Assembly (NCBI GenBank): GCA_964544885.1
Contig: CAZJDX010000005.1
Coordinates: forward strand, 109,739 to 173,738
Direction of reading: 5' to 3'
Source of the DNA: QQVM01 sp964544885
Lineage (GTDB): Bacteria > Bacteroidota > Bacteroidia > AKYH767-A > 2013-40CM-41-45
DNA: 64,000 nt
Of this stretch, positions 27,101 to 36,227 are shown piece by piece. The position numbers and the translations under genes are program-made. How positions within the stretch are numbered: position 1 is the stretch's first letter; the number at the start of each line of letters is the position of its first letter. The notes under the pieces were generated by a model. It saw only the letters and a program-made list of their open reading frames with translations, had not been told where the DNA came from and did not search any database.

Positions 27101-28405
27101 TCAAAGATCCCGGTTGACATCAAATTTCTCAAGGTATTCGGCTATTCGCTTCAGGAAACTTCCTCCCAGTGAACCATCAACTACGCGATGGTCATAGGAT
27201 AAGGATAAAAACATCATATGTCTTATTCCAAGAGTATCGCCTTCAGGGGTTTCTATTACGGCCGGTTTTTTGCGAATGGCCCCGGTGGCAAGAATTGCAA
27301 CCTGAGGCTGATTAATGATCGGAGTGCCCATCACGTTGCCGAATGTTCCGACATTGGTCAGTGTAAATGTCCCGTCCTGTATCTCTTCAGGTTTGAGCTT
27401 ATTGCTCCTTGCACGGTTAGCATAGTCGTTAACAGCTTTGGTAAGTCCGATGAGATTGAGCTGATCGGCGTTTTTGATTACGGGAACAATGAGGTTGCCA
27501 CTGGGTAAGGCGGCAGCCATTCCAATATTTATAAAATTCTTCTTGATGATCCGGTTACCATCAAGACTGATATTTACCATTGGGAAATCGCGCAATGCCT
27601 TACACACCGCTTCAATAAAGATGGGAGTGAATGTAATATTCTCGTTGAACTTCTTTTGGAATTCTTTTTTAATCCCTTCACGCCACTTAACAATATTGGT
27701 CATGTCGGCTTCGACAAAGGAAGTAACATGTGGAGAGGTGTGCTTAGACATCACCATATGCTCGGCAATGAGCTTTCGCATCCTGTCCATCTCAATGATC
27801 TCAACTGAGCCTCCAACCGAACCGGTCACCACCGGAGCCTGCTTTACGATCTGTGATGCCGGAGTCTGCGGCTGTGCGAGGGGTTTAAGCCGGCTTTCAA
27901 GATGATGAATAAGGTCCTGCTTGGTCACCCTGTTGTTGGCGCCGGTTCCTTGGATGCTGTCCAATTCCTGAAGACTGATACCTTCCTGCCGGGCGATATT
28001 CTTGACGAGAGGAGAATAAAATTTGTCACCGGTACTGATGGAAAACGATGCTTCGGGTTCAGCAATATGCGGGCGGGAACCGGTAAGGCTTGGGGCCGTA
28101 CCGTTGACAGGAGCGGGTGCTTTCTCGCTCAGGACAGGACTGGCAGACTGAGAAGGGGAGGCAGCGGCATTTTCCGGTGTCAAGTGGGCAATTACTTCTC
28201 CAACCCTGACCACCTGACCTTCTTCAAATAGTCTTTTAGATAAAATTCCGGCTCCGGGAGAGGGTACTTCGGAATCAACTTTATCGGTGGCAATTTCAAG
28301 AACAGGCTCATCTGCTTCGATGCGGTCACCTTCCTTTTTCAGCCATTTAAGAATTGTTGCTTCGGCAACGCTTTCGCCCATCTTGGGCATGATCAGGTTG
28401 ATCAT
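27101..28405 (-). CDS. 2-oxo acid dehydrogenase E2 (dihydrolipoamide acyltransferase)
   Basis: Core acyltransferase of a 2-oxo acid dehydrogenase complex, moving an acyl group from lipoyl to CoA. The N-terminal lipoyl domain (about 1-77) has EIATDKVDSEVPSP with the lipoylated lysine. An Ala/Pro/Ser-rich linker follows, then a peripheral subunit-binding domain (FYSPLVKNIARQEGISLQELD, about 130-168), a second linker and the catalytic domain ending with SYDHRVVDGSLGG, whose His and Asp are catalytic. The sequence does not tell whether the substrate is pyruvate, 2-oxoglutarate or branched-chain acids. E1 and E3 genes are not next to it. Confidence 0.93.
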   Translation of the reverse strand: MINLIMPKMGESVAEATILKWLKKEGDRIEADEPVLEIATDKVDSEVPSPGAGILSKRLFEEGQVVRVGEVIAHLTPENAAASPSQSASPVLSEKAPAPVNGTAPSLTGSRPHIAEPEASFSISTGDKFYSPLVKNIARQEGISLQELDSIQGTGANNRVTKQDLIHHLESRLKPLAQPQTPASQIVKQAPVVTGSVGGSVEIIEMDRMRKLIAEHMVMSKHTSPHVTSFVEADMTNIVKWREGIKKEFQKKFNENITFTPIFIEAVCKALRDFPMVNISLDGNRIIKKNFINIGMAAALPSGNLIVPVIKNADQLNLIGLTKAVNDYANRARSNKLKPEEIQDGTFTLTNVGTFGNVMGTPIINQPQVAILATGAIRKKPAVIETPEGDTLGIRHMMFLSLSYDHRVVDGSLGGSFLKRIAEYLEKFDVNRDL

Positions 28406-28464
28406 GATGGATATCTTTGAAATTAGTATTTTCTTCGGACATGCTTTGAAAGCATCACCTGTGA

Positions 28465-28472
28465 CAAATTTA
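28465..28472 (-). promoter_or_regulatory. Possible -7 element upstream of the E2 gene
   Basis: On the minus strand this reads TAAATTTG, a full match to TAnnTTTG, 59 bases before the E2 start at 28405 and just after the stop of the glycosyltransferase gene at 28477. No clear TTG element was found at the right spacing. It is weak support for a separate E2 promoter. Confidence 0.3.
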
Positions 28473-28476
28473 CAAA

Positions 28477-30468
28477 TTAATGCGGATCAGAATCATTCAG
28501 CCGGCCCAAATTTCTCCACCCTTTCCGTATCAGTTCAAGGTCCTTATACACATTGTAATCTTTTGCATACAAAGAGTTTAGTCTTGCTTTAGTTTCCTGA
28601 TCCAGTTCCGCATGAAGAGCTTCCGCAGGAGTAATAATGCCGGGCTTGATGGAAGGAAGCAAAGGACTGTTCATTCCATTATTTGCATAGCCTACCCATG
28701 ACATTCTTCCATTCAATACCTTGAAAATATTACTTAAAAGGCCGCCAGGTCTTTTCACCAGCAGCAGTAAAAAAGGCAAAAGGCAAATGAAGGAAAGGCA
28801 GAGCAGGATATCCAGTAATCGTTTATTTCTGATGTTAAGCGGACGGTGTATGCTGTTAATGTCAATTACATACAATTCTCCGGGATTGTCAACAGAACTG
28901 GATCCGATGATGAAGAGGCTTTCAGGCGGAGCTATCTTATATTCAACCTGCCTTCCGGAATTCATCGACATGTAATTCATAATCTGGTTGGAACTAACAT
29001 CCTTCCCGCAGAAGATGATTTCATCGATTGCATAAACTTCAATAATATCAATCAGTTTATCGGAACTTCCCAGATAGTAATTGGAGAAATCTGAACCCGA
29101 TGTCCTGGAAACGCCATGAGACGGCATTGGTTTCACAAATCCTATGAAGTTATGTGATGTATCCGATAATTTCAGCAGTGAAAGCACTCTGGTCCCTTCC
29201 TCTTCATTTCCAACAATCAGCAATCTCTTTTTGGCTTCTCCGGCAAGAGCAACTGATTTTGGAAACAGAAATCCCGCCAGCAGCCGAAGGGAAATGGCTG
29301 CCACACTGGCCCAGGCAGCACCCATAAGGATCAATGCTCTTGAGAATCTGTATTGTTCAGGTAAGAGAGCATAAATGACAAGTATCAGCAGGGTTCCTGT
29401 GATGATTCCCCTTATTATCTTACCAAGTTTCAACGGTCGATCATAGCCTCCGCTGAAAAATACGGAGATGATCCAAATCAGAATATAGATTGGTACTGCC
29501 AGAAACATATATTCACGTGGATAGTGAATATTCATATTCTGGCTCCAGTATTCTTTCAGAAAATAAAATCCCGCCAGCATCAGAATAAAATCAGTAGCAG
29601 GAAGCAACAATTTCTTCAGCAGGCGCAGGAGCACGGCAAGCCCTGCCCGCATGTAAATGGCGAAACGGATAAGGAAGGTGAAAACGGAAGCGTTTCCGGG
29701 ACTGAAATGCTTTTTGGCAAAGATGACCATTGCATTATAAAACACAAAGACATAATTGACACTGCTTTTTTTGGTTGACTCTCCTTTATAATGAATAATC
29801 CTTGTTTCGGGAAAGTAATAGTTTTTGTAACCCGCTCTGGTGATCCGGTAACTCAGATCTATATCCTCACCATACATAAAAAAATCTTCATCGAGCAAGC
29901 CGGTCTTTTCAAGTACACTTCTCCTTAACCACATGAACGCTCCTGCCAGAACATCCACAGTCCAGGTTTTATTCTGATCAAGGAATCCAAGATGATAACG
30001 GCCAAAAAGTTTTGACTTGGGGAAAAGTCCTGACAATCCCGTCATTTTAAAAAAGGCAACAGAAGGAGTAGGAAGCCCCCTTTTGGATTCAGGTAAAAAT
30101 TTTCCCGTACCATCGATCATCTTTACACCCAGGGCGCCTGCATCCGGATGTTGATCCATAAATCCGATCACTTTAATAAAAGTGTCTTCTTCAACAAGGG
30201 TATCCGGATTGAGCAATAATACATATTCACCTGAAGATTCCCTGATAGCCTGATTATTTGCCTTGGAAAATCCTGTATTCACAGTATTTGCTATGACTTT
30301 TACGGAGGGAAATTTCTGCCTGAGCATTTCAACCGATCCGTCAACCGAGTTATTATCAACTACGAAAACCTCCATCTCAATACCGGTGCCGGCCTTCGCA
30401 ACCGAATACAGGCATTGTTCAAGAAAATACTTGACATTATAATTGACGATAACAACGGAAAGCTTCAA
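28477..30468 (-). CDS. GT2 glycosyltransferase fused to a degenerate sugar-phosphate transferase
   Basis: A 663-residue fusion. Residues 1-245 or so are a GT2 transferase: LSVVIVNYNVKYFLEQCLYS, VFVVDNNSVDGS, NTGFSKANNQAIRES, YVLLLNPDTLV and EDIDLSYRITRAG are visible. Several membrane helices follow (about 262-420), then a Rossmann-like segment (RLLIVGNEEEGTRVLSLLK), a further helix pair, and a C-terminal remnant of the polyprenyl-phosphate sugar-1-phosphate transferase family (KVLNGRMSWVGYANN, IKPGIITPAEAL, KDYNVYKDLELIRKG). The PGT catalytic core between its TM helix and KVLNG is absent. It likely transfers sugars in surface polysaccharide synthesis. Confidence 0.85.
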   Translation of the reverse strand: MKLSVVIVNYNVKYFLEQCLYSVAKAGTGIEMEVFVVDNNSVDGSVEMLRQKFPSVKVIANTVNTGFSKANNQAIRESSGEYVLLLNPDTLVEEDTFIKVIGFMDQHPDAGALGVKMIDGTGKFLPESKRGLPTPSVAFFKMTGLSGLFPKSKLFGRYHLGFLDQNKTWTVDVLAGAFMWLRRSVLEKTGLLDEDFFMYGEDIDLSYRITRAGYKNYYFPETRIIHYKGESTKKSSVNYVFVFYNAMVIFAKKHFSPGNASVFTFLIRFAIYMRAGLAVLLRLLKKLLLPATDFILMLAGFYFLKEYWSQNMNIHYPREYMFLAVPIYILIWIISVFFSGGYDRPLKLGKIIRGIITGTLLILVIYALLPEQYRFSRALILMGAAWASVAAISLRLLAGFLFPKSVALAGEAKKRLLIVGNEEEGTRVLSLLKLSDTSHNFIGFVKPMPSHGVSRTSGSDFSNYYLGSSDKLIDIIEVYAIDEIIFCGKDVSSNQIMNYMSMNSGRQVEYKIAPPESLFIIGSSSVDNPGELYVIDINSIHRPLNIRNKRLLDILLCLSFICLLPFLLLLVKRPGGLLSNIFKVLNGRMSWVGYANNGMNSPLLPSIKPGIITPAEALHAELDQETKARLNSLYAKDYNVYKDLELIRKGWRNLGRLNDSDPH

Positions 30469-30722
30469 GCTGGTGGAGATTGATCAGAGTTAATGAATCC
30501 TTATCTTCCGGAAGAAGAGAATGATCGTGTATTGGAATTAGCATCAAGGCAGGTCTAAAAACCAATTTTGTGTGCATTGCTTAGATATTTTTTGCAAGAC
30601 AAGGCCCAAGCAAGAAGGATAAGAAACTATTATCTGAAGCCAAACCTTGCTGATTGCAAAAAAAGATCATGCATATTTATACTGTTTATACATATTTTAA
30701 TTGGAAGCACATCAAAGAGATT

Positions 30723-31343
30723 TTAAAGGTTCCCATAAGGTACTCTGTTCAGGATCGACCGGCCTAAGGTAACTTCATCGGCGTATTCAAGTTCATCTCC
30801 CACGGAAACACCCCGCGCTATTGTCGAGAAGCGAGGTATGTTTAGGCCAGTAGCACTGATACGTTTGTAAATATAGAAAGCTGTTGTATCTCCCTCCATG
30901 GTTGCACTTAGCGCCAGGATGAGCTCGGCTGAAACAGTATGCTGCAGTCTGCTCAGAAGTGAATCTATGTTAAGTTCATTCGGTCCAATCCCCTCCATGG
31001 GAGAAATGATTCCGCCCAGGATATGATAGAGTCCTTTGTATTGTCCTGTATTCTCGATTGCGATCACATCTCGGATATCTTCCACCACACAGATTAATGA
31101 ACGATCTCGTCCGGGGTTAGTGCAGATATCACAGACTTCCTTCTCGCTGATATTATGACACTGACTGCAATACTTCACCTCCTGACGCAGACGTATTAAA
31201 AGCTGTCCAAGCCGTTTTGACTCATCCGGTGAAGCCTTCAGCAGATGAAGGGCCAGTCTCAACGCGCTCCGCTTGCCGATTCCCGGAAGACGTGAGAACT
31301 CACCGATGGTTTCTTCCAGTATCCTTGAAGGAAAAGTACTCAA
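30723..31343 (-). CDS. recR: Recombination protein RecR
   Basis: RecR acts with RecF and RecO in loading RecA at gaps. The 206 residues contain the helix-hairpin-helix start (FSRLPGIGKRSALRLALHLL), the four-cysteine zinc finger (CSQCHNISEKEVCDICTN), and a Toprim domain (LICVVEDIRDVIAIENTGQYKGLYHILGG), followed by the C-terminal DEVTLGRSI tail. The best start is TTG at 31343 (TTG AGT ACT TTT), with no ATG near the conserved N-terminus. It lies 254 bases from the glycosyltransferase and diverges from the symporter. Confidence 0.96.
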   Translation of the reverse strand: MSTFPSRILEETIGEFSRLPGIGKRSALRLALHLLKASPDESKRLGQLLIRLRQEVKYCSQCHNISEKEVCDICTNPGRDRSLICVVEDIRDVIAIENTGQYKGLYHILGGIISPMEGIGPNELNIDSLLSRLQHTVSAELILALSATMEGDTTAFYIYKRISATGLNIPRFSTIARGVSVGDELEYADEVTLGRSILNRVPYGNL

Positions 31344-31427
31344 TGCCTCGTGTTGATAAATCAGAGACGACGTCGTCCCTGACAGCAGGCGAATTTACTT
31401 ACTTCGGTTCTCATACACAAACAGCAA

Positions 31428-32873
31428 ATGTCTCCATCTTTAATACTGGCCTGTGTGGCTCTCTATTCAATTCTGCTTTTCATCGTGGTCTGGTACACAA
31501 GCCGGAATGCGGATAATGAATCTTACTTCATAGGGAACAAATCTTCCAAATGGTATATAGTAGCCTATGGGATGATCGGCGCTTCGCTTTCCGGCGTCAC
31601 CTTCATGTCGGTACCGGGATGGGTAGGGAGTACTCAGTTCTCATACATGATGGTGGTATTTGGCTATCTTTTCGGGTATGCTGTCATTGCTTTGATTTTA
31701 TTGCCGGTATATTACCGGATGAACCTGACTTCCATTTATTCATACCTGGAAGAAAGGTTCGGGAAGAGTTCATATCGTACCGGGGCCTTTTATTTCATAC
31801 TTTCCAGGACGATAGGCGCTTCGTTCAGGCTTTATATCGTGGTTAACGTATTGCAGACCTTTGTATTTGATGCATGGGGTATTCCATTTTGGGCAACGGT
31901 AGCTACGTTCATCATGCTGATACTCCTTTATACATATAAAGGAGGGGTTAAGACCATTGTATGGACTGATACCCTTCAGACAAGCTTTATGCTCCTGGCA
32001 CTGGTGGTTTCGGTAATACTCATTGCGCAACAGCTGAATTTTTCCTTTACAGATACATTATCCAGCATTTTCGATGGTAAGTACTCGCGTCTGCTCAATA
32101 CTGAGTGGCAGGAAAGGTCTTTTTTTCTGAAACAGTTTCTCGGAGGTATGTTCATAGCCATAGCCATGACGGGGCTGGATCAGGAAATGATGCAGAAAAA
32201 TATCAGTGTCAGGACTCTTAATGATTCGCAGAAAAATATTTTCAGTTTCAGTATCGTCCTGGTTTTTATTAATTTTCTTTTTCTCAGTCTGGGAGTGCTG
32301 CTTTATCTCTATGCTGAAAACAACGGAATCACATTTGCCGGAAGGACATCCGATGATCTTTTTCCTGAGATTGCACTGAATCATCTCGGTACTTTCAGCG
32401 CTGTTCTGTTTATCATCGGGCTTATTTCGGCAGCCTACCCAAGCGCTGATGGAGCCCTCACCGCACTCACCGCTTCCTTTTGCATCGACTTTTTAAATAT
32501 TAAAAGAAGGAACTGGACGGAAGAAAAACAAAAACAAGTCCGGTATATCGTGCACATCTCCTTTGCCGCCCTGCTGCTTGCTGTCATCGTAGTCTTCAGG
32601 CTAATCAATGATGATGCGGTGATTAATAAATTGTTCACCATCGCCGGTTATACTTATGGACCATTACTCGGATTATTTGCTTTTGGATTATTCTCAAAGT
32701 CGCAGCTTAAAGACAAATGGGTTCCCTTGATTTGTCTGGCGTCTCCCACGCTTTGTTATATGCTTAACGATTCATCTGAATTTCTCCTGAATGGGTATAA
32801 GTTTGGCTTCGAACTGATCATCGTAAATGGATTGCTGACCTACCTGGGCCTGCACCTGATCAGAAGGAAGTGA
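31428..32873 (+). CDS. Sodium:solute symporter family protein
   Basis: A 481-residue SSS-family transporter with about 13 membrane helices. The family pattern is visible at the start (LILACVALYSILLFIVVWYTSR, SYFIGNKSSKWYIVAYGMIGASLSGVTFMSVPGWVG), then VLQTFVFDAWGIPFWATVATFIMLILLYTYKGGVKTIVWTDTLQT and SAAYPSADGALTALTASFCIDFL. It would import a solute with sodium. The solute cannot be named, since SSS members carry sugars, amino acids, sialic acid or nucleosides. It sits alone, divergent from recR. Confidence 0.93.
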   Translation: MSPSLILACVALYSILLFIVVWYTSRNADNESYFIGNKSSKWYIVAYGMIGASLSGVTFMSVPGWVGSTQFSYMMVVFGYLFGYAVIALILLPVYYRMNLTSIYSYLEERFGKSSYRTGAFYFILSRTIGASFRLYIVVNVLQTFVFDAWGIPFWATVATFIMLILLYTYKGGVKTIVWTDTLQTSFMLLALVVSVILIAQQLNFSFTDTLSSIFDGKYSRLLNTEWQERSFFLKQFLGGMFIAIAMTGLDQEMMQKNISVRTLNDSQKNIFSFSIVLVFINFLFLSLGVLLYLYAENNGITFAGRTSDDLFPEIALNHLGTFSAVLFIIGLISAAYPSADGALTALTASFCIDFLNIKRRNWTEEKQKQVRYIVHISFAALLLAVIVVFRLINDDAVINKLFTIAGYTYGPLLGLFAFGLFSKSQLKDKWVPLICLASPTLCYMLNDSSEFLLNGYKFGFELIIVNGLLTYLGLHLIRRK

Positions 32874-32908
32874 AATGAGAGGGTTCTGTCGCGTTTAGCA
32901 CTTTAAAA

Positions 32909-32916
32909 TACCTTTG
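32909..32916 (+). promoter_or_regulatory. Putative -7 promoter element of the LysM-protein gene
   Basis: TACCTTTG, an exact TAnnTTTG match, with an 84-base leader before the ATG at 33001. A TTG-start frame beginning at 32914 would overlap this element, which is one reason to prefer the later ATG. No convincing TTG element upstream at the usual distance. Confidence 0.4.
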
Positions 32917-33000
32917 AACGGCCTTTCTTCTTCAATCTTTGTAGAAAAAAGGGTGGAAATTTTAATGGCAAATGCCGTTAAAATATTTATTTTTACCCCA

Positions 33001-34026
33001 ATGAGAATCCTGATTAAAATTATCCTGAGCGCTTTTTGTCTCCTGATGACAGGCCTGGAAGCTTCCTCAACCAGCATTACCGATTCGGTTGGCGTGGAAA
33101 CCAGAGAAGGCAAAAGATATATTCAACATAAGGTCACTTCCGGTGAAGGATGGTATTCCATAGCCAGGAAATACGGGATTACTTACTCTGAACTCAGAAT
33201 GGCAAATAAAGCATCGGGTGATCAGTTGAGGATTGGTCAGCTTGTCCTGATTCCTCCTCATGCCAAAATCAATGATCCACGCTTTAGAAAAAACTTTACC
33301 GATGAACAAGTAAATCCTGCTGATAATACGGAGTCATCACCGGAGGAACAGACAATAAGCGGCAAATCTGAGATGAGAAAGCATAAGGTTCAGCCGGGTG
33401 AGACACTTTTCGGTATTTCCAGAATGTATTCCGTTAGCGTGGATCAGTTGAAGAAATGGAATAAACTGAGTGATAACACTATCAGTAAAGGTCAGGAACT
33501 TCTTGTTGGCGAGTCTGAAGAACTCAAAAGGAAGGAAGGAGCCGCAGAAGAAAATCTCAGTGGAAAAAAAAGGACACCTGATATTACAGACGCCAAAGCC
33601 GGGAAACAGGAAAAGGAGAATACAAAGTCCGCTACCGAAAAGGCGCCAGAGCTCATGACGGAAAAATCAACATCGACTGAAAAAAAGGGAGCGCTTGCTG
33701 AAGGCAGAAAACCGGATAAAAAGGTGAGTTTTGCCAAAGGCCGTCAGGAGATCAATGAGACCGGTATAGTGTCCTGGCAGGATGATGACGGCATCAATCA
33801 GGAAAAGTACTATGCACTGCACCGTTCTGCACCGGTTGGAACCATCATCCGGGTTACCAATACGTTGAATAACAGTTCGGTTTTTGTAAAAGTAGTTGGA
33901 CTTCTTGATGATATTCCTGAAAATGAAGATGTAATCATCAAAATCTCAAGGACCAGCGCTGAAAGATTAAATGTTATTGAGAAGAAATTCCAGGCCGAAC
34001 TGGTATATGGCCTTCCTGCCAATTAA
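33001..34026 (+). CDS. LysM and double-psi beta-barrel (RlpA-like) protein
   Basis: About 341 residues from ATG 33001, beginning with a signal peptide (RILIKIILSAFCLLMTGLEASS). Two LysM peptidoglycan-binding domains follow, each starting with HKV: QHKVTSGEGWYSIARKYGIT and KHKVQPGETLFGISRMYSVS, about 45 residues each. A Lys/Glu-rich linker (about residues 170-240) leads to a C-terminal RlpA-like double-psi barrel (YALHRSAPVGTIIRVTNTLNNSSVFVKVVG). The NDRGP-type active-site segment of lytic RlpA proteins is replaced by GLLDDIPEN, so enzymatic activity is doubtful. The role is probably cell-wall binding. Confidence 0.87.
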   Translation: MRILIKIILSAFCLLMTGLEASSTSITDSVGVETREGKRYIQHKVTSGEGWYSIARKYGITYSELRMANKASGDQLRIGQLVLIPPHAKINDPRFRKNFTDEQVNPADNTESSPEEQTISGKSEMRKHKVQPGETLFGISRMYSVSVDQLKKWNKLSDNTISKGQELLVGESEELKRKEGAAEENLSGKKRTPDITDAKAGKQEKENTKSATEKAPELMTEKSTSTEKKGALAEGRKPDKKVSFAKGRQEINETGIVSWQDDDGINQEKYYALHRSAPVGTIIRVTNTLNNSSVFVKVVGLLDDIPENEDVIIKISRTSAERLNVIEKKFQAELVYGLPAN

Positions 34027-34182
34027 CCCACGTGTGCATGGAACGGCGAATTAGAGCCAGACGCATTGCATCAAACGGGTTTATCCCGAATAATAAAATC
34101 ATCAGGTGAATGAACCATTCCAGGAAAATGGGATTGATATACTTTTATCTGCAATGAATTATTTCTATTGTGAGTTTTGGGT

Positions 34183-34989
34183 TTAAGTTTCATTTCCGAA
34201 TTTACTTTTAATGACGCTGAGCATTTCGGTGTGCACATTAGCATTTGACGCGATGATTTCCGCACCAAAAAGATAATCATCTGATCCACTGAAGTCACTG
34301 ACGCATCCACCCGCTTCTTTGACAAGTACCGTACCTCCGGCTACATCCCATGCATTCAGTCCGTACTCATAGAAAGAATCAAATCTGCCGCAGGCCACAT
34401 AAGCAAGGTCTGCAGCTGCGGAACCCAGTCGTCTGAGACCACGGGTATGTCGCATAAAATGATCAAAGACTTCCATATAAGGCTTCATCCTCTGATAGTC
34501 GTGGTAGGGAAAACCGGTTGCCAGCAAGGAGTCACTGAGCGATTTTGTACCTGAGGCGGAAATAGGAACCGCGTTCAGGAAAGCTCCGCCATTTTCCCAG
34601 GCATAGAAACATTCGTTTCTGGTAAGTTCATGAACCAGTCCGAGAACAGCACGTTCATCCAATAACAGTGCTATGCTGATGCAATAACATGGAACTCCGT
34701 GAATGAAATTGGTCGTTCCGTCAAGAGGGTCAATTATCCAGGTATATTTTTCTTTCCTGTCTTCCAGTGTTTTCTCCTCGGTAATGAATCCACTTTCCGG
34801 CAGTATTTCAGACAAGCCCCGGACCAGTCTTTTTTCAGATTCCTTATCTACAAAAGAGACAAGATCATTATGTCCTTTCTTTTCAACGGCTGATTCACTG
34901 AAAACAGAACTTTGTGAACTGATGAATTGCCCGACACTTTTACTCAGTTCGATCACTTCAAGACAAATATCCTTAAGACTCTTCTCCAT
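34183..34989 (-). CDS. suhB: Inositol monophosphatase family protein
   Basis: A 268-residue magnesium-dependent phosphatase of the IMPase/SuhB fold. The metal-binding segments are present: GFITEEKT, WIIDPLDGTTNFIHGVPCYCISIAL with the DPLDGTTN core, and AWDVAGGTVLVKEAGG near the C-terminus. It would hydrolyse inositol-1-phosphate or a related substrate; SuhB relatives also act in ribosome biogenesis in some bacteria. It lies 34 bases upstream of lgt on the same strand, so the minus-strand run suhB-lgt-mtaB reads in the order mtaB, lgt, suhB. The gene symbol is a family-level assignment. Confidence 0.92.
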   Translation of the reverse strand: MEKSLKDICLEVIELSKSVGQFISSQSSVFSESAVEKKGHNDLVSFVDKESEKRLVRGLSEILPESGFITEEKTLEDRKEKYTWIIDPLDGTTNFIHGVPCYCISIALLLDERAVLGLVHELTRNECFYAWENGGAFLNAVPISASGTKSLSDSLLATGFPYHDYQRMKPYMEVFDHFMRHTRGLRRLGSAAADLAYVACGRFDSFYEYGLNAWDVAGGTVLVKEAGGCVSDFSGSDDYLFGAEIIASNANVHTEMLSVIKSKFGNET

Positions 34990-35023
34990 GTTTCATATTA
35001 TCTTTATTGTATCCGCCGGATGA

Positions 35024-36190
35024 TCAGGAATGTTTCCTTTTCGACCTTGAATTTTTTTTCAGATATACTATTCCCGTTATTCCGGCCAAAATAAGTAACA
35101 AGGAGATCAATTGCGCTTGTGAAAAGGACAATCCGGCCAGGTGGTATTTTGAATTTACCCGGATGCTTTCAATGGCAAATCTTTCAATACCGTTCAGGAT
35201 AAGATACAAAAAGAAGATCGTTCCGGCAGTCTTAATGTGTTTTCTCAAGGACCAAAGCACAAAGAACAGCAGGATGCAGGCAATACTTTCATAGAGCGGA
35301 GTAGGGAAAACCGCTTCCGCCAGTTCATAGCAATATCTTCCTTCACAACCGGGGATCGGAACTCCTTCACCGATCACATTATGTGGGTATTTGAACTTCC
35401 AGAACCAATCCGGCAGGAAGGCTATCCAATCGGGCTTGGGTAAATTATTTACAATTCCCCAGTCTCCGTCCCCTGATAACTGACATCCCATACGGCCTGT
35501 ACCATAACTGAGCATCAGTGCAGGCGCCGCGGCATCACACATCTGCAGCGCCGGTATGCCGATGGATCTTGCGTACCAGATCGTTGTAATGGAACCGACG
35601 ATAAGGCCGCCATACATTGTGAGTCCGCTTCCGCTGAAGAGCATACCTGCAGGGTCAGCGAGAAAGTCGCTCCAGTATTCGAAGACGTGAAAGAGCTTGG
35701 CACCGACCAGACCACCCAAAGCGGCAGCCATGGTAATTTCGGGAACTGCCTGATAGGGGTGAACAATTTCCTCCAGCACCTGAGGTTTTTCCTTTTGCAG
35801 TTTCTTCTTCTCCCTGTACTTAAGATAAACGAAGAGAGCGGCGGTGAGAACACCGGCTAAAAAATTTCCTTTGCTGCTGAGTAATACAGAAGGTGGATCA
35901 GAAAAAAATTCCTGGCTATTCTGGAAAATGTAAACCAGTTTGAAACCAATCAGAAAGCCGAACAGGCCGTTCCAGAATAATTCAGAAAAGGAAGCAGGCT
36001 TACCTGTTACAATCGACCTTTTAAAGGTTTTTAATAAGCCTTCCGATTCTTTCCTTTTTAATTCCATTCTGATGACCCAGGCGGCCAATAAAAAACTGAT
36101 GGCAACCAGGGTTCCAAACATAGGAGGGAAGGAGACCCTGAAAGTTGTTCCGAAGAGATCGTTGAAAAGGTCAGTAAGTCCTGGATACAT
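35024..36190 (-). CDS. lgt: Prolipoprotein diacylglyceryl transferase, long divergent form
   Basis: Adds diacylglycerol to lipobox cysteines of lipoprotein precursors in the inner membrane. At 388 residues it is about 100 longer than the E. coli enzyme, as in many Sphingobacteria-type Lgt proteins. Membrane segments and the core GRMGCQLSGDGDWG (E. coli GRxGNFINGE) and LILNGIERFAIESIR are visible. The catalytic histidine region of E. coli (HGGLIG) reads MYGGLIVG here, so His is replaced by Tyr. Several predicted lipoproteins in this window would be its clients. The start at 36190 is the only ATG before the first helix. Confidence 0.85.
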   Translation of the reverse strand: MYPGLTDLFNDLFGTTFRVSFPPMFGTLVAISFLLAAWVIRMELKRKESEGLLKTFKRSIVTGKPASFSELFWNGLFGFLIGFKLVYIFQNSQEFFSDPPSVLLSSKGNFLAGVLTAALFVYLKYREKKKLQKEKPQVLEEIVHPYQAVPEITMAAALGGLVGAKLFHVFEYWSDFLADPAGMLFSGSGLTMYGGLIVGSITTIWYARSIGIPALQMCDAAAPALMLSYGTGRMGCQLSGDGDWGIVNNLPKPDWIAFLPDWFWKFKYPHNVIGEGVPIPGCEGRYCYELAEAVFPTPLYESIACILLFFVLWSLRKHIKTAGTIFFLYLILNGIERFAIESIRVNSKYHLAGLSFSQAQLISLLLILAGITGIVYLKKNSRSKRKHS

Positions 36191-36227
36191 AAGGGATCGG
36201 ATATTTAAATCAGACCGGCAGACTGAT

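Noticed and set aside
30469..30722. 254-base gap between the glycosyltransferase gene and recR
   Set aside because: AT-rich, no convincing promoter octamer, hairpin or small gene found on either strand.
32914..33000. TTG start for the LysM gene 29 codons upstream of the chosen ATG
   Set aside because: The added residues contain no signal peptide and overlap the TACCTTTG element, while the ATG at 33001 directly precedes a signal peptide.
34027..34182. Possible short hairpin (CGGG-TTTAT-CCCG) in the convergent gap between the LysM gene and suhB
   Set aside because: The stem is only four base pairs without a T-tract, so it is too weak to call a terminator.
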